The notes under the pieces were generated by a model, which did no database searches, was not told the origin of the DNA, and worked only from the letters and a program-made list of their open reading frames with translations. This document shows, one piece after another, positions 8,699 to 15,938 of a stretch of DNA of 64,000 bases. The stretch lies in assembly GCF_000724625.1 (NCBI RefSeq), contig NZ_CP007139.1:1178001-1242000 (forward strand), given 5' to 3'. Every line of letters starts with the position of its first letter. Positions within the stretch are counted from its first letter, which is position 1. Source of the DNA: Fimbriimonas ginsengisoli Gsoil 348 (GTDB taxonomy: Bacteria > Armatimonadota > Fimbriimonadia > Fimbriimonadales > Fimbriimonadaceae). A program made the translations under genes and the position numbers.

Positions 8699-10117
8699 AT
8701 GATCTGCGTGGCCGCCCTCATTTTTGCTGCGCAGATCCCCACCGTCTTCATCGACCCATTCGGCGCGACGGTTCGGTGGGAGGGCTGGGGCGCCTCTTTG
8801 TGCTGGATGGGAAATCCGTTCGGTGAGCGCGACGACGTCGCGGATTCCTTATTCACGACAAAGCTCGCCCAGGTTGGCGACCAGGTCCTCCCCGGGCTTG
8901 GCATGACAATCGTGCGATACAACGCCGGCGCCTGCAGCCCGAACGAAGTCGATGGACGGCGAATGGTTCTCTCCAAGAACGTGCTGCCTTTCCGACAGAT
9001 AGAGGGGTACTGGCTGGACCCGGCCAAGGGGGAATCGGGCTGGGATTGGAGCCGCGACAAAGCCCAACGCGCCATGATGCTCAAAGCCAAGGCGCGCGGA
9101 GCGAACCGCTTTGAGCTCTTTTCCAATTCGCCGATGTGGTGGATGTGCGTCAACGGCAATCCATCCGGAGCGGCGAAAGCCACCGACGACAACCTGCGTC
9201 CGGATATGTACGGCGCGTTTGCTACCTACCTTGCCACCATCGCCGCCCATTCCAAGAAGCATTGGGGCGTGGCTTTCACAAGCGTCGAGCCATTCAACGA
9301 GCCCGCCTCCAACTATTGGAGCGCCACCGGCCGGCAGGAAGGATGCCATTTCTCACCCGCAACGCAGGCCGCTTTCCTTCCTATCCTGCGTGCCGAGCTC
9401 GACCGGCAAGGACTACGGCGATTACCGATCGTGGCCTCCGACGAAACCTCTTTCGATCAAGCGCTTTCAACCTGGCACGCGCTCGGTGAAGATGCCAAGG
9501 CCCTGATCTCGCGGGTAAACGTTCACGGCTATCCCCACACGGAGGGCTCTCGCGCCGCCTTCGCCGAGGCAATCGCGGGAAAGAGCCGCTGGAATTCCGA
9601 GCACGGCGACGGCGACGCGACTGGACTCTCCACCGCCCGCGAGCTGAGCCTGGACCTGAACGTCTTACGCGCATCCGCGTGGTGCTATTGGCAACCTTTG
9701 GACGGCGGAGGATGGGGTCTGATGGACTCCGACATGGTTGCTGCGAAGATCAAGCAAGCCAATCCGAAGTATTTCGTCCTCGCCCACTACATGCGCCATC
9801 TTCGACCAGGGATGGCGCTATTGTCCACCAGCGATCCGCACGTCGTAGCGGCTTACGACGCTCGAAAGCGAAAGCTTGTGATCGTCGTCGAAAACGAGAA
9901 AGAGGCCTCTACCAAGCTCCTCGACCTGTCGGCTTTCCACATTGGACGACGGGTCGCCAAGCGGTGGATCACCACCCCGAAAGGCGCGGAGCGCTACGAA
10001 AAGGTCGACGATCTGGTTTTTGAACCCGGCTCCCTCAAGATCGAGCTGCCCGCTTCCTCGGTCCAAACGTTTGAATTCCCCGAAGTCACGCTCCCGAAGG
10101 TTGCCTCTCGGAGGTGA
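8699..10117 (+). CDS. Glycoside hydrolase family 30 enzyme (endo-beta-1,6-galactanase-like)
   Basis: 472 residues with a short hydrophobic N-terminus. The N-terminal strand (TVRWEGWGASLCW) and the segments GMTIVRYNAGA, FNEPASNYW and WNSEHGDGDATG are typical of the GH30 subfamily that includes endo-beta-1,6-galactanases. Predicted acid/base Glu is in the FNEP segment near residue 201, the nucleophile Glu in NSEHGDG near residue 301. The C-terminal 130 residues form the side beta-sandwich. Expected to cut beta-1,6-galactan side chains of arabinogalactan; substrate not certain. Last gene of the LacI operon, followed by a terminator. Confidence 0.85.
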   Translation: MICVAALIFAAQIPTVFIDPFGATVRWEGWGASLCWMGNPFGERDDVADSLFTTKLAQVGDQVLPGLGMTIVRYNAGACSPNEVDGRRMVLSKNVLPFRQIEGYWLDPAKGESGWDWSRDKAQRAMMLKAKARGANRFELFSNSPMWWMCVNGNPSGAAKATDDNLRPDMYGAFATYLATIAAHSKKHWGVAFTSVEPFNEPASNYWSATGRQEGCHFSPATQAAFLPILRAELDRQGLRRLPIVASDETSFDQALSTWHALGEDAKALISRVNVHGYPHTEGSRAAFAEAIAGKSRWNSEHGDGDATGLSTARELSLDLNVLRASAWCYWQPLDGGGWGLMDSDMVAAKIKQANPKYFVLAHYMRHLRPGMALLSTSDPHVVAAYDARKRKLVIVVENEKEASTKLLDLSAFHIGRRVAKRWITTPKGAERYEKVDDLVFEPGSLKIELPASSVQTFEFPEVTLPKVASRR

Positions 10118-10128
10118 CGGCCGACGGA

Positions 10129-10160
10129 CCCGGGCCAGACGGGATTGCCGTCTGGCCGGG
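10129..10160. terminator. Bidirectional terminator between convergent genes
   Basis: CCCGGGCCAGACGG (10129-10142) pairs with CCGTCTGGCCGGG (10148-10160) with one bulge and loop GATTG. It is followed by TGTTTGCT and lies 7 nt before the stop of the convergent minus-strand gene, so it can serve both. Confidence 0.75.
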
Positions 10161-10166
10161 TGTTTG

Positions 10167-11021
10167 CTAGGGGAGACTCTTAAGCGTCTCAGCCACGGTC
10201 ACCGCCATCGGGGTTGTCGGCCGACCGATCAGATTGGAGAGCTGATGACCTTCGTCGAACAACGCACCCTGCGAGGCGCCGACGTCCCAGCTAGCGATCG
10301 CGTGCGCCAGCCCGTCGGGTAACCCAAAGCTCGCCAGCGCCGCCGCATACTCTTCCAGCGGCAAGTCCTTGTACGGGATAGTTCGGCCGGTCTGGCGCGA
10401 AACCTCGGCCGCGAGTTCGTTCAACGTGAACGAACCGTCCCCGGCAAGCTCATAGGTCCGTCCTTCGTGCCCCGTTCCGAGCGCTACGGCGACGGCGGCA
10501 TCGGCATAGTCGGGGCGGCTCGCGCCCGAAATCCGACCGTTGCCGGCGCTGCCGATCAAGGCCCCTGCCGCGAGCGCACCGGGTATCTGGTCCGTGTAGT
10601 TCTCGGTGTACCATCCGTTGCGAAGGATGGTAATCGGGATCCCGGACGCCCGTAGCGCCTCTTCCGTCCCAAAGTGTTCTTCCGCGAGACTCAGGGACGA
10701 CGCATCGGCCCGCAGCAGGCTTGTGTAGATAATCCACTTCACCCCCGCCTGCTTGGCGGCTTCGATGACGTTCCGATGTTGCGCGAGCCGCTTACCGACC
10801 TCGCTCGCCGAGATAAAGAGCAGCGTGTCGACTCCCCCGAGAGCTGGCCCGAGCGTCTCGGGCCGATCGAAGTCCGCTTTACGAACGTTTACCCCGAGCC
10901 CCTCTGCCTTGGAGGGCGTCCGCGCAAGCGCGACCAGGTCCGAAGCGGGCACCCGCGCCTTTAGCCGATCGACGACAAGGGGGCCGAGTCGCCCAGTAGA
11001 TCCAGTAATAGCAATGGTCAT
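10167..11021 (-). CDS. qorB: NAD(P)H:quinone oxidoreductase, QorB/YtfG-like SDR
   Basis: 284 residues, the same length as E. coli QorB and similar over its whole length: Rossmann start MTIAITGSTGRLGPLVVDRL, FISASEVGKRLAQHRNVI, KWIIYTSLLRAD, LRNGWYTENY, RTYELAGDGSFTLNELA and the C-terminal DVGASQGALFD segment. An NADPH-dependent atypical SDR expected to reduce quinones in the cytoplasm. It is divergent from an AraC-DUF899 gene, which hints that the regulator half of that fusion may act on the shared 122-bp spacer. Symbol given by family resemblance. Confidence 0.88.
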   Translation of the reverse strand: MTIAITGSTGRLGPLVVDRLKARVPASDLVALARTPSKAEGLGVNVRKADFDRPETLGPALGGVDTLLFISASEVGKRLAQHRNVIEAAKQAGVKWIIYTSLLRADASSLSLAEEHFGTEEALRASGIPITILRNGWYTENYTDQIPGALAAGALIGSAGNGRISGASRPDYADAAVAVALGTGHEGRTYELAGDGSFTLNELAAEVSRQTGRTIPYKDLPLEEYAAALASFGLPDGLAHAIASWDVGASQGALFDEGHQLSNLIGRPTTPMAVTVAETLKSLP

Positions 11022-11131
11022 AGCGTTCTAATTCCCTAGCACTTGTTCTACGGTCCGACCGCCCGGACCCTCTTGCGCCGATAAGCTCTCGAATCGCACT
11101 GGCGATCAGATGTTTGCCGTGCGGGGCGTCG

Positions 11132-11137
11132 TAACAT
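11132..11137 (+). promoter_or_regulatory. -10 box placed for a leaderless transcript
   Basis: TAACAT ends 6 nt before ATG 11144, so the start site expected 7 nt after the box is the A of the start codon. No Shine-Dalgarno precedes the gene. Confidence 0.5.
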
Positions 11138-11143
11138 TGGTTT

Positions 11144-12298
11144 ATGGATACGTTGAGCCGCACCGAAGCCGAATACATCGAAGCGATCTCCAAGGTCGTT
11201 CGATTCGTTCAGCTCGCGCTCGACGAGCCGCTTACGCCGCGCCAGTTGGCCGGGGTAGCGGGGTTTTCTCCGCACCACTTTCACCGGATTTTCCGGGCCG
11301 TGGTCGGGGAGTCGGTGATGGATTTCGTCCGGCGCTTGCGACTCGAGCGCGCGGCTTACCGGCTCAAGACGAGTCAAGATTCCGTGGCCTCCATCGCCTT
11401 CGAAGGGGGTTACGGTTCGCAGGAGGCGTTCGCGCGGGTCTTCCAGGTCTACTTCGGCCAGGCCCCGCGCGACTATCGCCAAAGCCACCTAGCGCACCGG
11501 ATTCCGAGCGTATCCACGCTTCACTACGAGCCGGAGGGGGTGGGCCAGATCTTAGGCGTCGCCGACTCCGATATGCTCACCCACGAAGGTCTTTGCGCCG
11601 CCCATCGGCAATGGCCAGACCGATTCGAGAGCCACTGCGAGGGGCTTATGGCGATCCTCACCGGCTTCTCGCTCTTCGTTTTTCCCCCACCCCCTCAGGA
11701 GATCATCATGACTGAAGCCCATTCCGACATAGACCGCGAGATCGAAGCTCTGCACAAAGAGGTCGAGATCGCCAAGCAGCGGCTTACCGAGGCGCGCCGA
11801 CGTCGGCCGAAAGAGCCGGTGATTGACTACGTTCTGCGAAACACCGACGGATCCGAGGTACGGCTCTCCGAGTTGTTCGGAGATAAAGACGACCTCATCG
11901 TCATCCACAACATGGGCACCGGCTGCTCCTCCTGCACGATGTGGGCGGATGGGTTCAGCGGCCTGGCGCCGCACGTGATGGATCGTGCCGCGTTCGTGGT
12001 CTGCTCGCCGGATAAGCCGGAAGTCCAGAAGCGGATCGCCCAACGGCGGAACTGGAGCTTCCGAATGGTCTCCGCCTACGAAAGCCCCTTCTTCCACGAC
12101 ATGGGGTTCTGGGGGAACGGACCGTGGCCAGGGGTTTCCACCTTCCGGCGCGAGCCCGACGGGTCCATCGTCCGCATCGCCAAGGCCGTGTTCGACGCCG
12201 GCGACGATTTCTGTGCCGTCTGGCCGCTCCTCGATCTTTTGCAAGATGGAGCGAACGGCTGGGATCCCAAATTCAGCTATGGAGAAGTAACCCAGTGA
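11144..12298 (+). CDS. AraC-type DNA-binding domain fused in frame to a DUF899 thioredoxin-like domain
   Basis: 384 residues. Residues 12-110 are an AraC/XylS double helix-turn-helix (LTPRQLAGVAGFSPHHFHRIF, then SVASIAFEGGYGSQEAFARVF). Residues about 125-188 are a poorly conserved linker. From residue 189 (Met at 11708) to the end is a DUF899 protein: a charged helix (IDREIEALHKEVEIAKQRL), LSELFGDKDDLIVIHNMGTG, the C-S-S-C motif at the thioredoxin position, and FRMVSAYESPFF. AGGAG at 11697-11701, 6 nt before ATG 11708, suggests that the DUF899 half can also be made alone. This is therefore either a real regulator-sensor fusion or two genes whose intervening stop was lost. The stop overlaps the next start (GTGA). 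Confidence 0.8.
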   Translation: MDTLSRTEAEYIEAISKVVRFVQLALDEPLTPRQLAGVAGFSPHHFHRIFRAVVGESVMDFVRRLRLERAAYRLKTSQDSVASIAFEGGYGSQEAFARVFQVYFGQAPRDYRQSHLAHRIPSVSTLHYEPEGVGQILGVADSDMLTHEGLCAAHRQWPDRFESHCEGLMAILTGFSLFVFPPPPQEIIMTEAHSDIDREIEALHKEVEIAKQRLTEARRRRPKEPVIDYVLRNTDGSEVRLSELFGDKDDLIVIHNMGTGCSSCTMWADGFSGLAPHVMDRAAFVVCSPDKPEVQKRIAQRRNWSFRMVSAYESPFFHDMGFWGNGPWPGVSTFRREPDGSIVRIAKAVFDAGDDFCAVWPLLDLLQDGANGWDPKFSYGEVTQ

Positions 12299-12519
12299 GT
12301 CTCGTCCTTTCGATCCAGCGGCCGGCCCCCCTTCGGGGGTCCGCCCTTCTCGCCCTCGTCCTCATCGGCGCTTTCGCGAGCGCCCTGAGCCTCGCCCCCA
12401 CTCTTACTCGAACCGCAAGCGCGGTTTCCGACCAGAAGGTTTGCGCCTGCGTCCACTGCCCAGGTGGCACGCGTTGCTGCTGCCGCAATAAGGGCATCTG
12501 CCCAACCGGCCTCCACTAA
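12295..12519 (+). CDS. Small exported Cys-rich peptide, translationally coupled to the DUF899 fusion
   Basis: 74 residues starting at GTG 12295, which overlaps the TGA of the previous gene (GTGA), with GGAG at 12281-12284. Residues 15-42 form a hydrophobic segment (LLALVLIGAFASALSLA) ending in an AxA-like site near TASA. The mature 30 residues hold seven Cys in CACVHC...CCC...C, followed by a terminal His. No family recognised. Coupling to a CxxC thioredoxin-like protein suggests a substrate or metal-binding partner. Low GC skew and good coupling support it as real, but size alone makes it tentative. Confidence 0.55.
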   Translation: MSLVLSIQRPAPLRGSALLALVLIGAFASALSLAPTLTRTASAVSDQKVCACVHCPGGTRCCCRNKGICPTGLH

Positions 12520-12571
12520 GGGAGGTTCCTCACCAAATTCAACTAGAGAGCGATTCTATACCTGCTCAAGT

Positions 12572-12599
12572 GCTACTAGTAGCTTATGCTACTTATAAT
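12572..12599 (+). promoter_or_regulatory. 12-bp palindrome followed by TATAAT before the second DUF899 gene
   Basis: GCTACTAGTAGC (12572-12583) is a perfect palindrome that ends 10 nt before TATAAT (12594-12599). The start ATG is 11 nt after the -10 box, with GGAG between. The palindrome covers the spacer between -35 and -10, the classic position for a repressor site. Confidence 0.5.
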
Positions 12600-12610
12600 G
12601 GAGAAAATCA

Positions 12611-13324
12611 ATGACAACCGAAGCCCCCGCCCAACATCAAGTCGTTTCCCTCAGCGAGTGGATCGCCGCCGGAAAGGATCTCTTACAAAAGGAGAAGGAG
12701 TTCACCCGAGCCCGCGACGCCCTGAGCGCCGCCCGCCGTGACCTGCCTTGGGTCAAAGTGGAATCCGACTACGTATTCGAAGGCCCCGACGGTCCCGTAA
12801 GCCTTTCCGAGCTATTCGACGGCCGCAGCCAATTGATCGTGTACCACTACATGTATGCGCCCGGTTGGGACGAAGGATGTATCGGCTGCTCGTTCGTATG
12901 CGACCACGTCGATAGCGCCCGGCAACACTTCGAGCACCACGACGTCGCTTATGTCGCAGTCTCCCGCGCTCCGCTCGCCGAGTTTCAGGAGTTCAAGAAG
13001 CGGATGGGTTGGAGCTTCCGTTGGGTGTCGTCGGCCAAGAACAGCTTCAACTACGATTACGGTGTCTCGTACCGGAAGGAAGAGCTCGAAAAAGGGCCGG
13101 TCCTGCACAACTTCACGATGCAGAAGCTGTCCGGTGAGGAGCAACCGGGGCTGAGCGTGTTCACCAAGGATGCGGACGGCAACATCTACCGGACCTACTC
13201 GAGCTATGAGCGCGGCCTCGACCTCCTCATCGGCGCCTACAACTACCTCGACCTCACGCCCAAGGGGCGCAACGAAACCGGTCCGATGAGCTGGCTGAAC
13301 TTCCACGACCGGTACGAAGACTGA
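12611..13324 (+). CDS. DUF899 family thioredoxin-like protein
   Basis: 237 residues, full length for the family. It starts with a charged helix (EWIAAGKDLLQKEKEFTRARD) as in the domain fused to AraC upstream. It then has YVFEGPDGPVSLSELFDGRSQL, the EGCIGCSF motif at the thioredoxin active-site position, and WSFRWVSSAKNSFNYDYGVS. DUF899 proteins have a thioredoxin fold and are often annotated as dithiol-disulfide oxidoreductase-like; no reaction is established. It is paralogous to the C-terminal half of the upstream fusion, so the pair probably arose by duplication. Own promoter-like region and own terminator. Confidence 0.88.
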   Translation: MTTEAPAQHQVVSLSEWIAAGKDLLQKEKEFTRARDALSAARRDLPWVKVESDYVFEGPDGPVSLSELFDGRSQLIVYHYMYAPGWDEGCIGCSFVCDHVDSARQHFEHHDVAYVAVSRAPLAEFQEFKKRMGWSFRWVSSAKNSFNYDYGVSYRKEELEKGPVLHNFTMQKLSGEEQPGLSVFTKDADGNIYRTYSSYERGLDLLIGAYNYLDLTPKGRNETGPMSWLNFHDRYED

Positions 13325-13368
13325 TCCAACTGCTCACCCCCTGAGCTTCCTTCAAGAGCCCACCCGGT

Positions 13369-13398
13369 GCGCCCCGATGTCACCAGATATCGGGGCGC
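13369..13398 (+). terminator. Perfect 10-bp hairpin after the DUF899 gene
   Basis: GCGCCCCGAT (13369-13378) pairs exactly with ATCGGGGCGC (13389-13398), loop 10 nt. It lies 45 nt after the stop codon. There is no T-tract. Confidence 0.6.
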
Positions 13399-13450
13399 GG
13401 CCTCTGTCCGGTAATTGAACACTGCGCCAGGCTCGACGGTCTTGATTAGA

Positions 13451-14965
13451 ATGTTGAACGACGCCGATCAACTCCCCGGACGGCCAACTTCGCTTTGGAT
13501 GGCGACGACGCCGCCCACCTCTTTTCCACCCTTGGGAGCAGACTTGACGGTCGACGTGGCGATCGTCGGCGGTGGGTTGGCCGGCATTACCACGGCGACC
13601 CTCTTAAAGGCCGAGGGCAAGTCGGTTGCCGTCATCGAGTCCAACCGGGTTGCCGAGGGGGTCTCCGGGTTTACCACCGCTAAGATCACGTCACAGCATT
13701 CGATCATCTACGATCGCCTGATCCACTCGTTCGGCGAACAGAAAGCGAGAGCCTACGGCGATGCGAACCAAGCCGCGATCGAACAGATCGCCTCATTGGC
13801 GAATACCTTCGGGATCGACTGCGACTTCCGGCGGAGCGATGCCTTCGTGTTCACCGAGAAAGAGGAGGAGGTCGATTCGTTTCGAACCGAGGCCGACTCC
13901 GCGCGACGACTGGGGTTGCCGGCCGAGTTCCTCGAGAGCGTGCCGCTTCCATTCCCAGTCAAAGGGGCCGTTCGATTCAGCGGGCAAGCCTCCTTCCATC
14001 CTCGGAAGTACCTCGTGGCGCTCGCTCAGCGGCTGCCGGGCGAGGGTAGTTTCATTTTCGAGAACACCCGGGTCACCGGTCTCCACGGAGGCGAGCCGTG
14101 CACCGTGGAAACGGAACGGGGAAACGTCTACGCCGGCCACGTCGTGGTCGCCAGCCACTTTCCGTTTAACGAGAAGCTGTTCTATGCCCTGAGGATGTAC
14201 CAGCACCGATCCTACGTGTTAGGCCTCCGCCTTAACGGCGAGCTGCCGAACGGAATGTTTATCAGCACCGAGCCAACGCACTCGATTCGCCCACATTTCG
14301 ATGAAGAGGGTGGGTTGCTTCTGGTTGGGGGCGAGGGGCATCGGACGGGCGAAGGGGGAGATACCGTCGCCCGTTACCGACGCCTAGAACAATGGGCGAC
14401 CGATCACTTTCCGGTTCGAACCATCGAGTACCGCTGGTCCACGCAAGACAATAAGACTGCGGACGGTCTTCCCTACATCGGCCGACTGATGCCGACCAGC
14501 GAGCATGTCTTCGTGGCCACCGGCTTTGGTGGATGGGGAATGACGAACAGCACCGTGTCCGGCATGTTGCTTCGCGACCTGATCCTGGGCCGCGAAAACC
14601 CGTGGGCCGACGTGTACGATCCCAATCGGATGGGGTTAGAAGCGGTTTCTGGATCGGCAAAGCATATCGGAAGCGTTGCCAGCCATTTCGTGGGTGACCG
14701 TCACGCCGATGGCGAAATCGCCTCGCTCCGGCCCGGCGAGGGAATGATCGTCCATTCCGACGAAGGAAAGGTTGCCGCGTATAGGGCAGAGGACGGCTCC
14801 ATCCATAAATTGTCGCCCGCATGTCCCCACATGGGCTGTTTCGTCCAGTGGAATTCTGCCGAGAAGAGCTGGGACTGCCCCTGCCACGGCTCCCGATTCT
14901 CGATCGAAGGAGAGGTGTTGGAGGGACCCGCCATCTCACCCCTTAAAGAGTTCGGAGAAAGCTGA
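13451..14965 (+). CDS. FAD-dependent oxidoreductase with C-terminal Rieske [2Fe-2S] domain
   Basis: 504 residues from ATG 13451; a TTG 12 codons upstream is the alternative. The dinucleotide-binding motif VDVAIVGGGLAGITTATLLK is near residue 35. DAO-type landmarks follow: GVSGFTTAKITSQHS, LYVATGFG-like VFVATGFGGWGMTNSTV near residue 360, and a substrate domain between. The last 100 residues are a Rieske domain with CPHMGC and CPCHGS, i.e. the C-x-H and C-x-x-H ligand pairs, 16 residues apart. This is the layout of DadA-like/gamma-glutamylputrescine-oxidase-like FAD proteins with an added Rieske cluster seen in many soil bacteria. Cytosolic; substrate unknown. It lies in a redox-themed neighbourhood. 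Confidence 0.9.
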   Translation: MLNDADQLPGRPTSLWMATTPPTSFPPLGADLTVDVAIVGGGLAGITTATLLKAEGKSVAVIESNRVAEGVSGFTTAKITSQHSIIYDRLIHSFGEQKARAYGDANQAAIEQIASLANTFGIDCDFRRSDAFVFTEKEEEVDSFRTEADSARRLGLPAEFLESVPLPFPVKGAVRFSGQASFHPRKYLVALAQRLPGEGSFIFENTRVTGLHGGEPCTVETERGNVYAGHVVVASHFPFNEKLFYALRMYQHRSYVLGLRLNGELPNGMFISTEPTHSIRPHFDEEGGLLLVGGEGHRTGEGGDTVARYRRLEQWATDHFPVRTIEYRWSTQDNKTADGLPYIGRLMPTSEHVFVATGFGGWGMTNSTVSGMLLRDLILGRENPWADVYDPNRMGLEAVSGSAKHIGSVASHFVGDRHADGEIASLRPGEGMIVHSDEGKVAAYRAEDGSIHKLSPACPHMGCFVQWNSAEKSWDCPCHGSRFSIEGEVLEGPAISPLKEFGES

Positions 14966-14968
14966 GAC

Positions 14969-15766
14969 TCACCTCTCGAGCGTCTTCGCCCGAGAACAGA
15001 TCTCCCGCATCGCCGAATCTACGTTCGGGAGCTTCATCACATCTACTTTTAACTTCGGGGCGGCTTGCTCCAAAAGCCTTGCTGCGGCTTGGACGGTAGA
15101 AAGGGTTCCTCCGAACAGTTTCTTGCCTGGCTTGAAGCGGGAGTTGATTTTTTCCGCCTCGGCAAGTTTCTCCGCCATGGCAAAGATGATCTCCCGCTCG
15201 TGCCCGGCCAACTTGCGGCGAATAGGCGGGTAACTAACGAGCGTGTCAGTGGAAATCAGCCTCATCAAACCGCCATCGGCATAAAATCGTCGGTCCTTGA
15301 GTGGGTCGAGTTGCATGTGCCGGTAGGCGGCCGCGAAGGCCGTCCCCAGATCGTTTCGCTTGACCAACTCCATCAGCGAGGGTGCCGTTAGGGAGGCTCG
15401 ATAGACGCCGATGGCTGCTTTGTCGTACAGCATGTACGTCACAAAGAGCGCCGCCTTGGATGTTTGCGCGATCAGCGCCTCGGACGACATGGTGCGCGCC
15501 TTTGCCGCCGAGACATCCTTCTTGGCGAATATCGTTTGATCCATCGCCCTAACTCCTCTCATATGAGCCCGCAGGCCTTCGACATCGTCCGCGCTCAGTT
15601 CCAACTCTTGCTGAAGGGGGTCGACCTTTTGCACGGCAACGCCCCGGACGGAAACCGGACCGGCCGGCGCGGCGAACTTCACGAGGCTGAGTAGAAGAAA
15701 CCCGTACACGGTGATTGCAACAAGGCCAGTCGAATTTTGGAGCCTGCCATTTCGTAAAGATTTCAC
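14969..15766 (-). CDS. Hypothetical membrane-anchored protein
   Basis: 265 residues from GTG 15766, which puts a Lys/Arg-containing N-terminus directly before the membrane helix (TGLVAITVYGFLLLSLVKFAA). An ATG at 15847 would add 27 residues that look unlike a signal. The remainder is predicted mostly helical and extracytoplasmic (QQELELSADDVEGLRAHMRG, TVQAAARLLEQAAPKLKVD). No known domain recognised. It ends 3 nt from the stop of the convergent FAD-Rieske gene, so there is no room for a separate terminator. Confidence 0.65.
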   Translation of the reverse strand: MKSLRNGRLQNSTGLVAITVYGFLLLSLVKFAAPAGPVSVRGVAVQKVDPLQQELELSADDVEGLRAHMRGVRAMDQTIFAKKDVSAAKARTMSSEALIAQTSKAALFVTYMLYDKAAIGVYRASLTAPSLMELVKRNDLGTAFAAAYRHMQLDPLKDRRFYADGGLMRLISTDTLVSYPPIRRKLAGHEREIIFAMAEKLAEAEKINSRFKPGKKLFGGTLSTVQAAARLLEQAAPKLKVDVMKLPNVDSAMREICSRAKTLER

Positions 15767-15875
15767 CCGCCCTGGGGAACCTGATTCGATTTGCGTAAGG
15801 CCGGACTCCCTGCAATGGGGACCAGGCAATTTTGCGAGTAATCTCATTTGATAGCTGCGGCACGATGAATAATCG

Positions 15876-15926
15876 TTTATATTGCATTCACTGTATTAAT
15901 TTTATATTGCATTGCGTTAAACGCAA
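15876..15926 (+). promoter_or_regulatory. AT-rich control region: 13-bp direct repeat and 15-bp palindrome
   Basis: TTTATATTGCATT occurs at 15876-15888 and again at 15901-15913, 25 bp apart. It is followed by the perfect palindrome TTGCGTTAAACGCAA (15912-15926), which sits 4 nt before the GGAG ribosome binding site of the next gene. The stretch is far richer in A+T than its surroundings and looks like a promoter with regulator sites. Confidence 0.55.
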
Positions 15927-15938
15927 GCTGGAGTGAAC

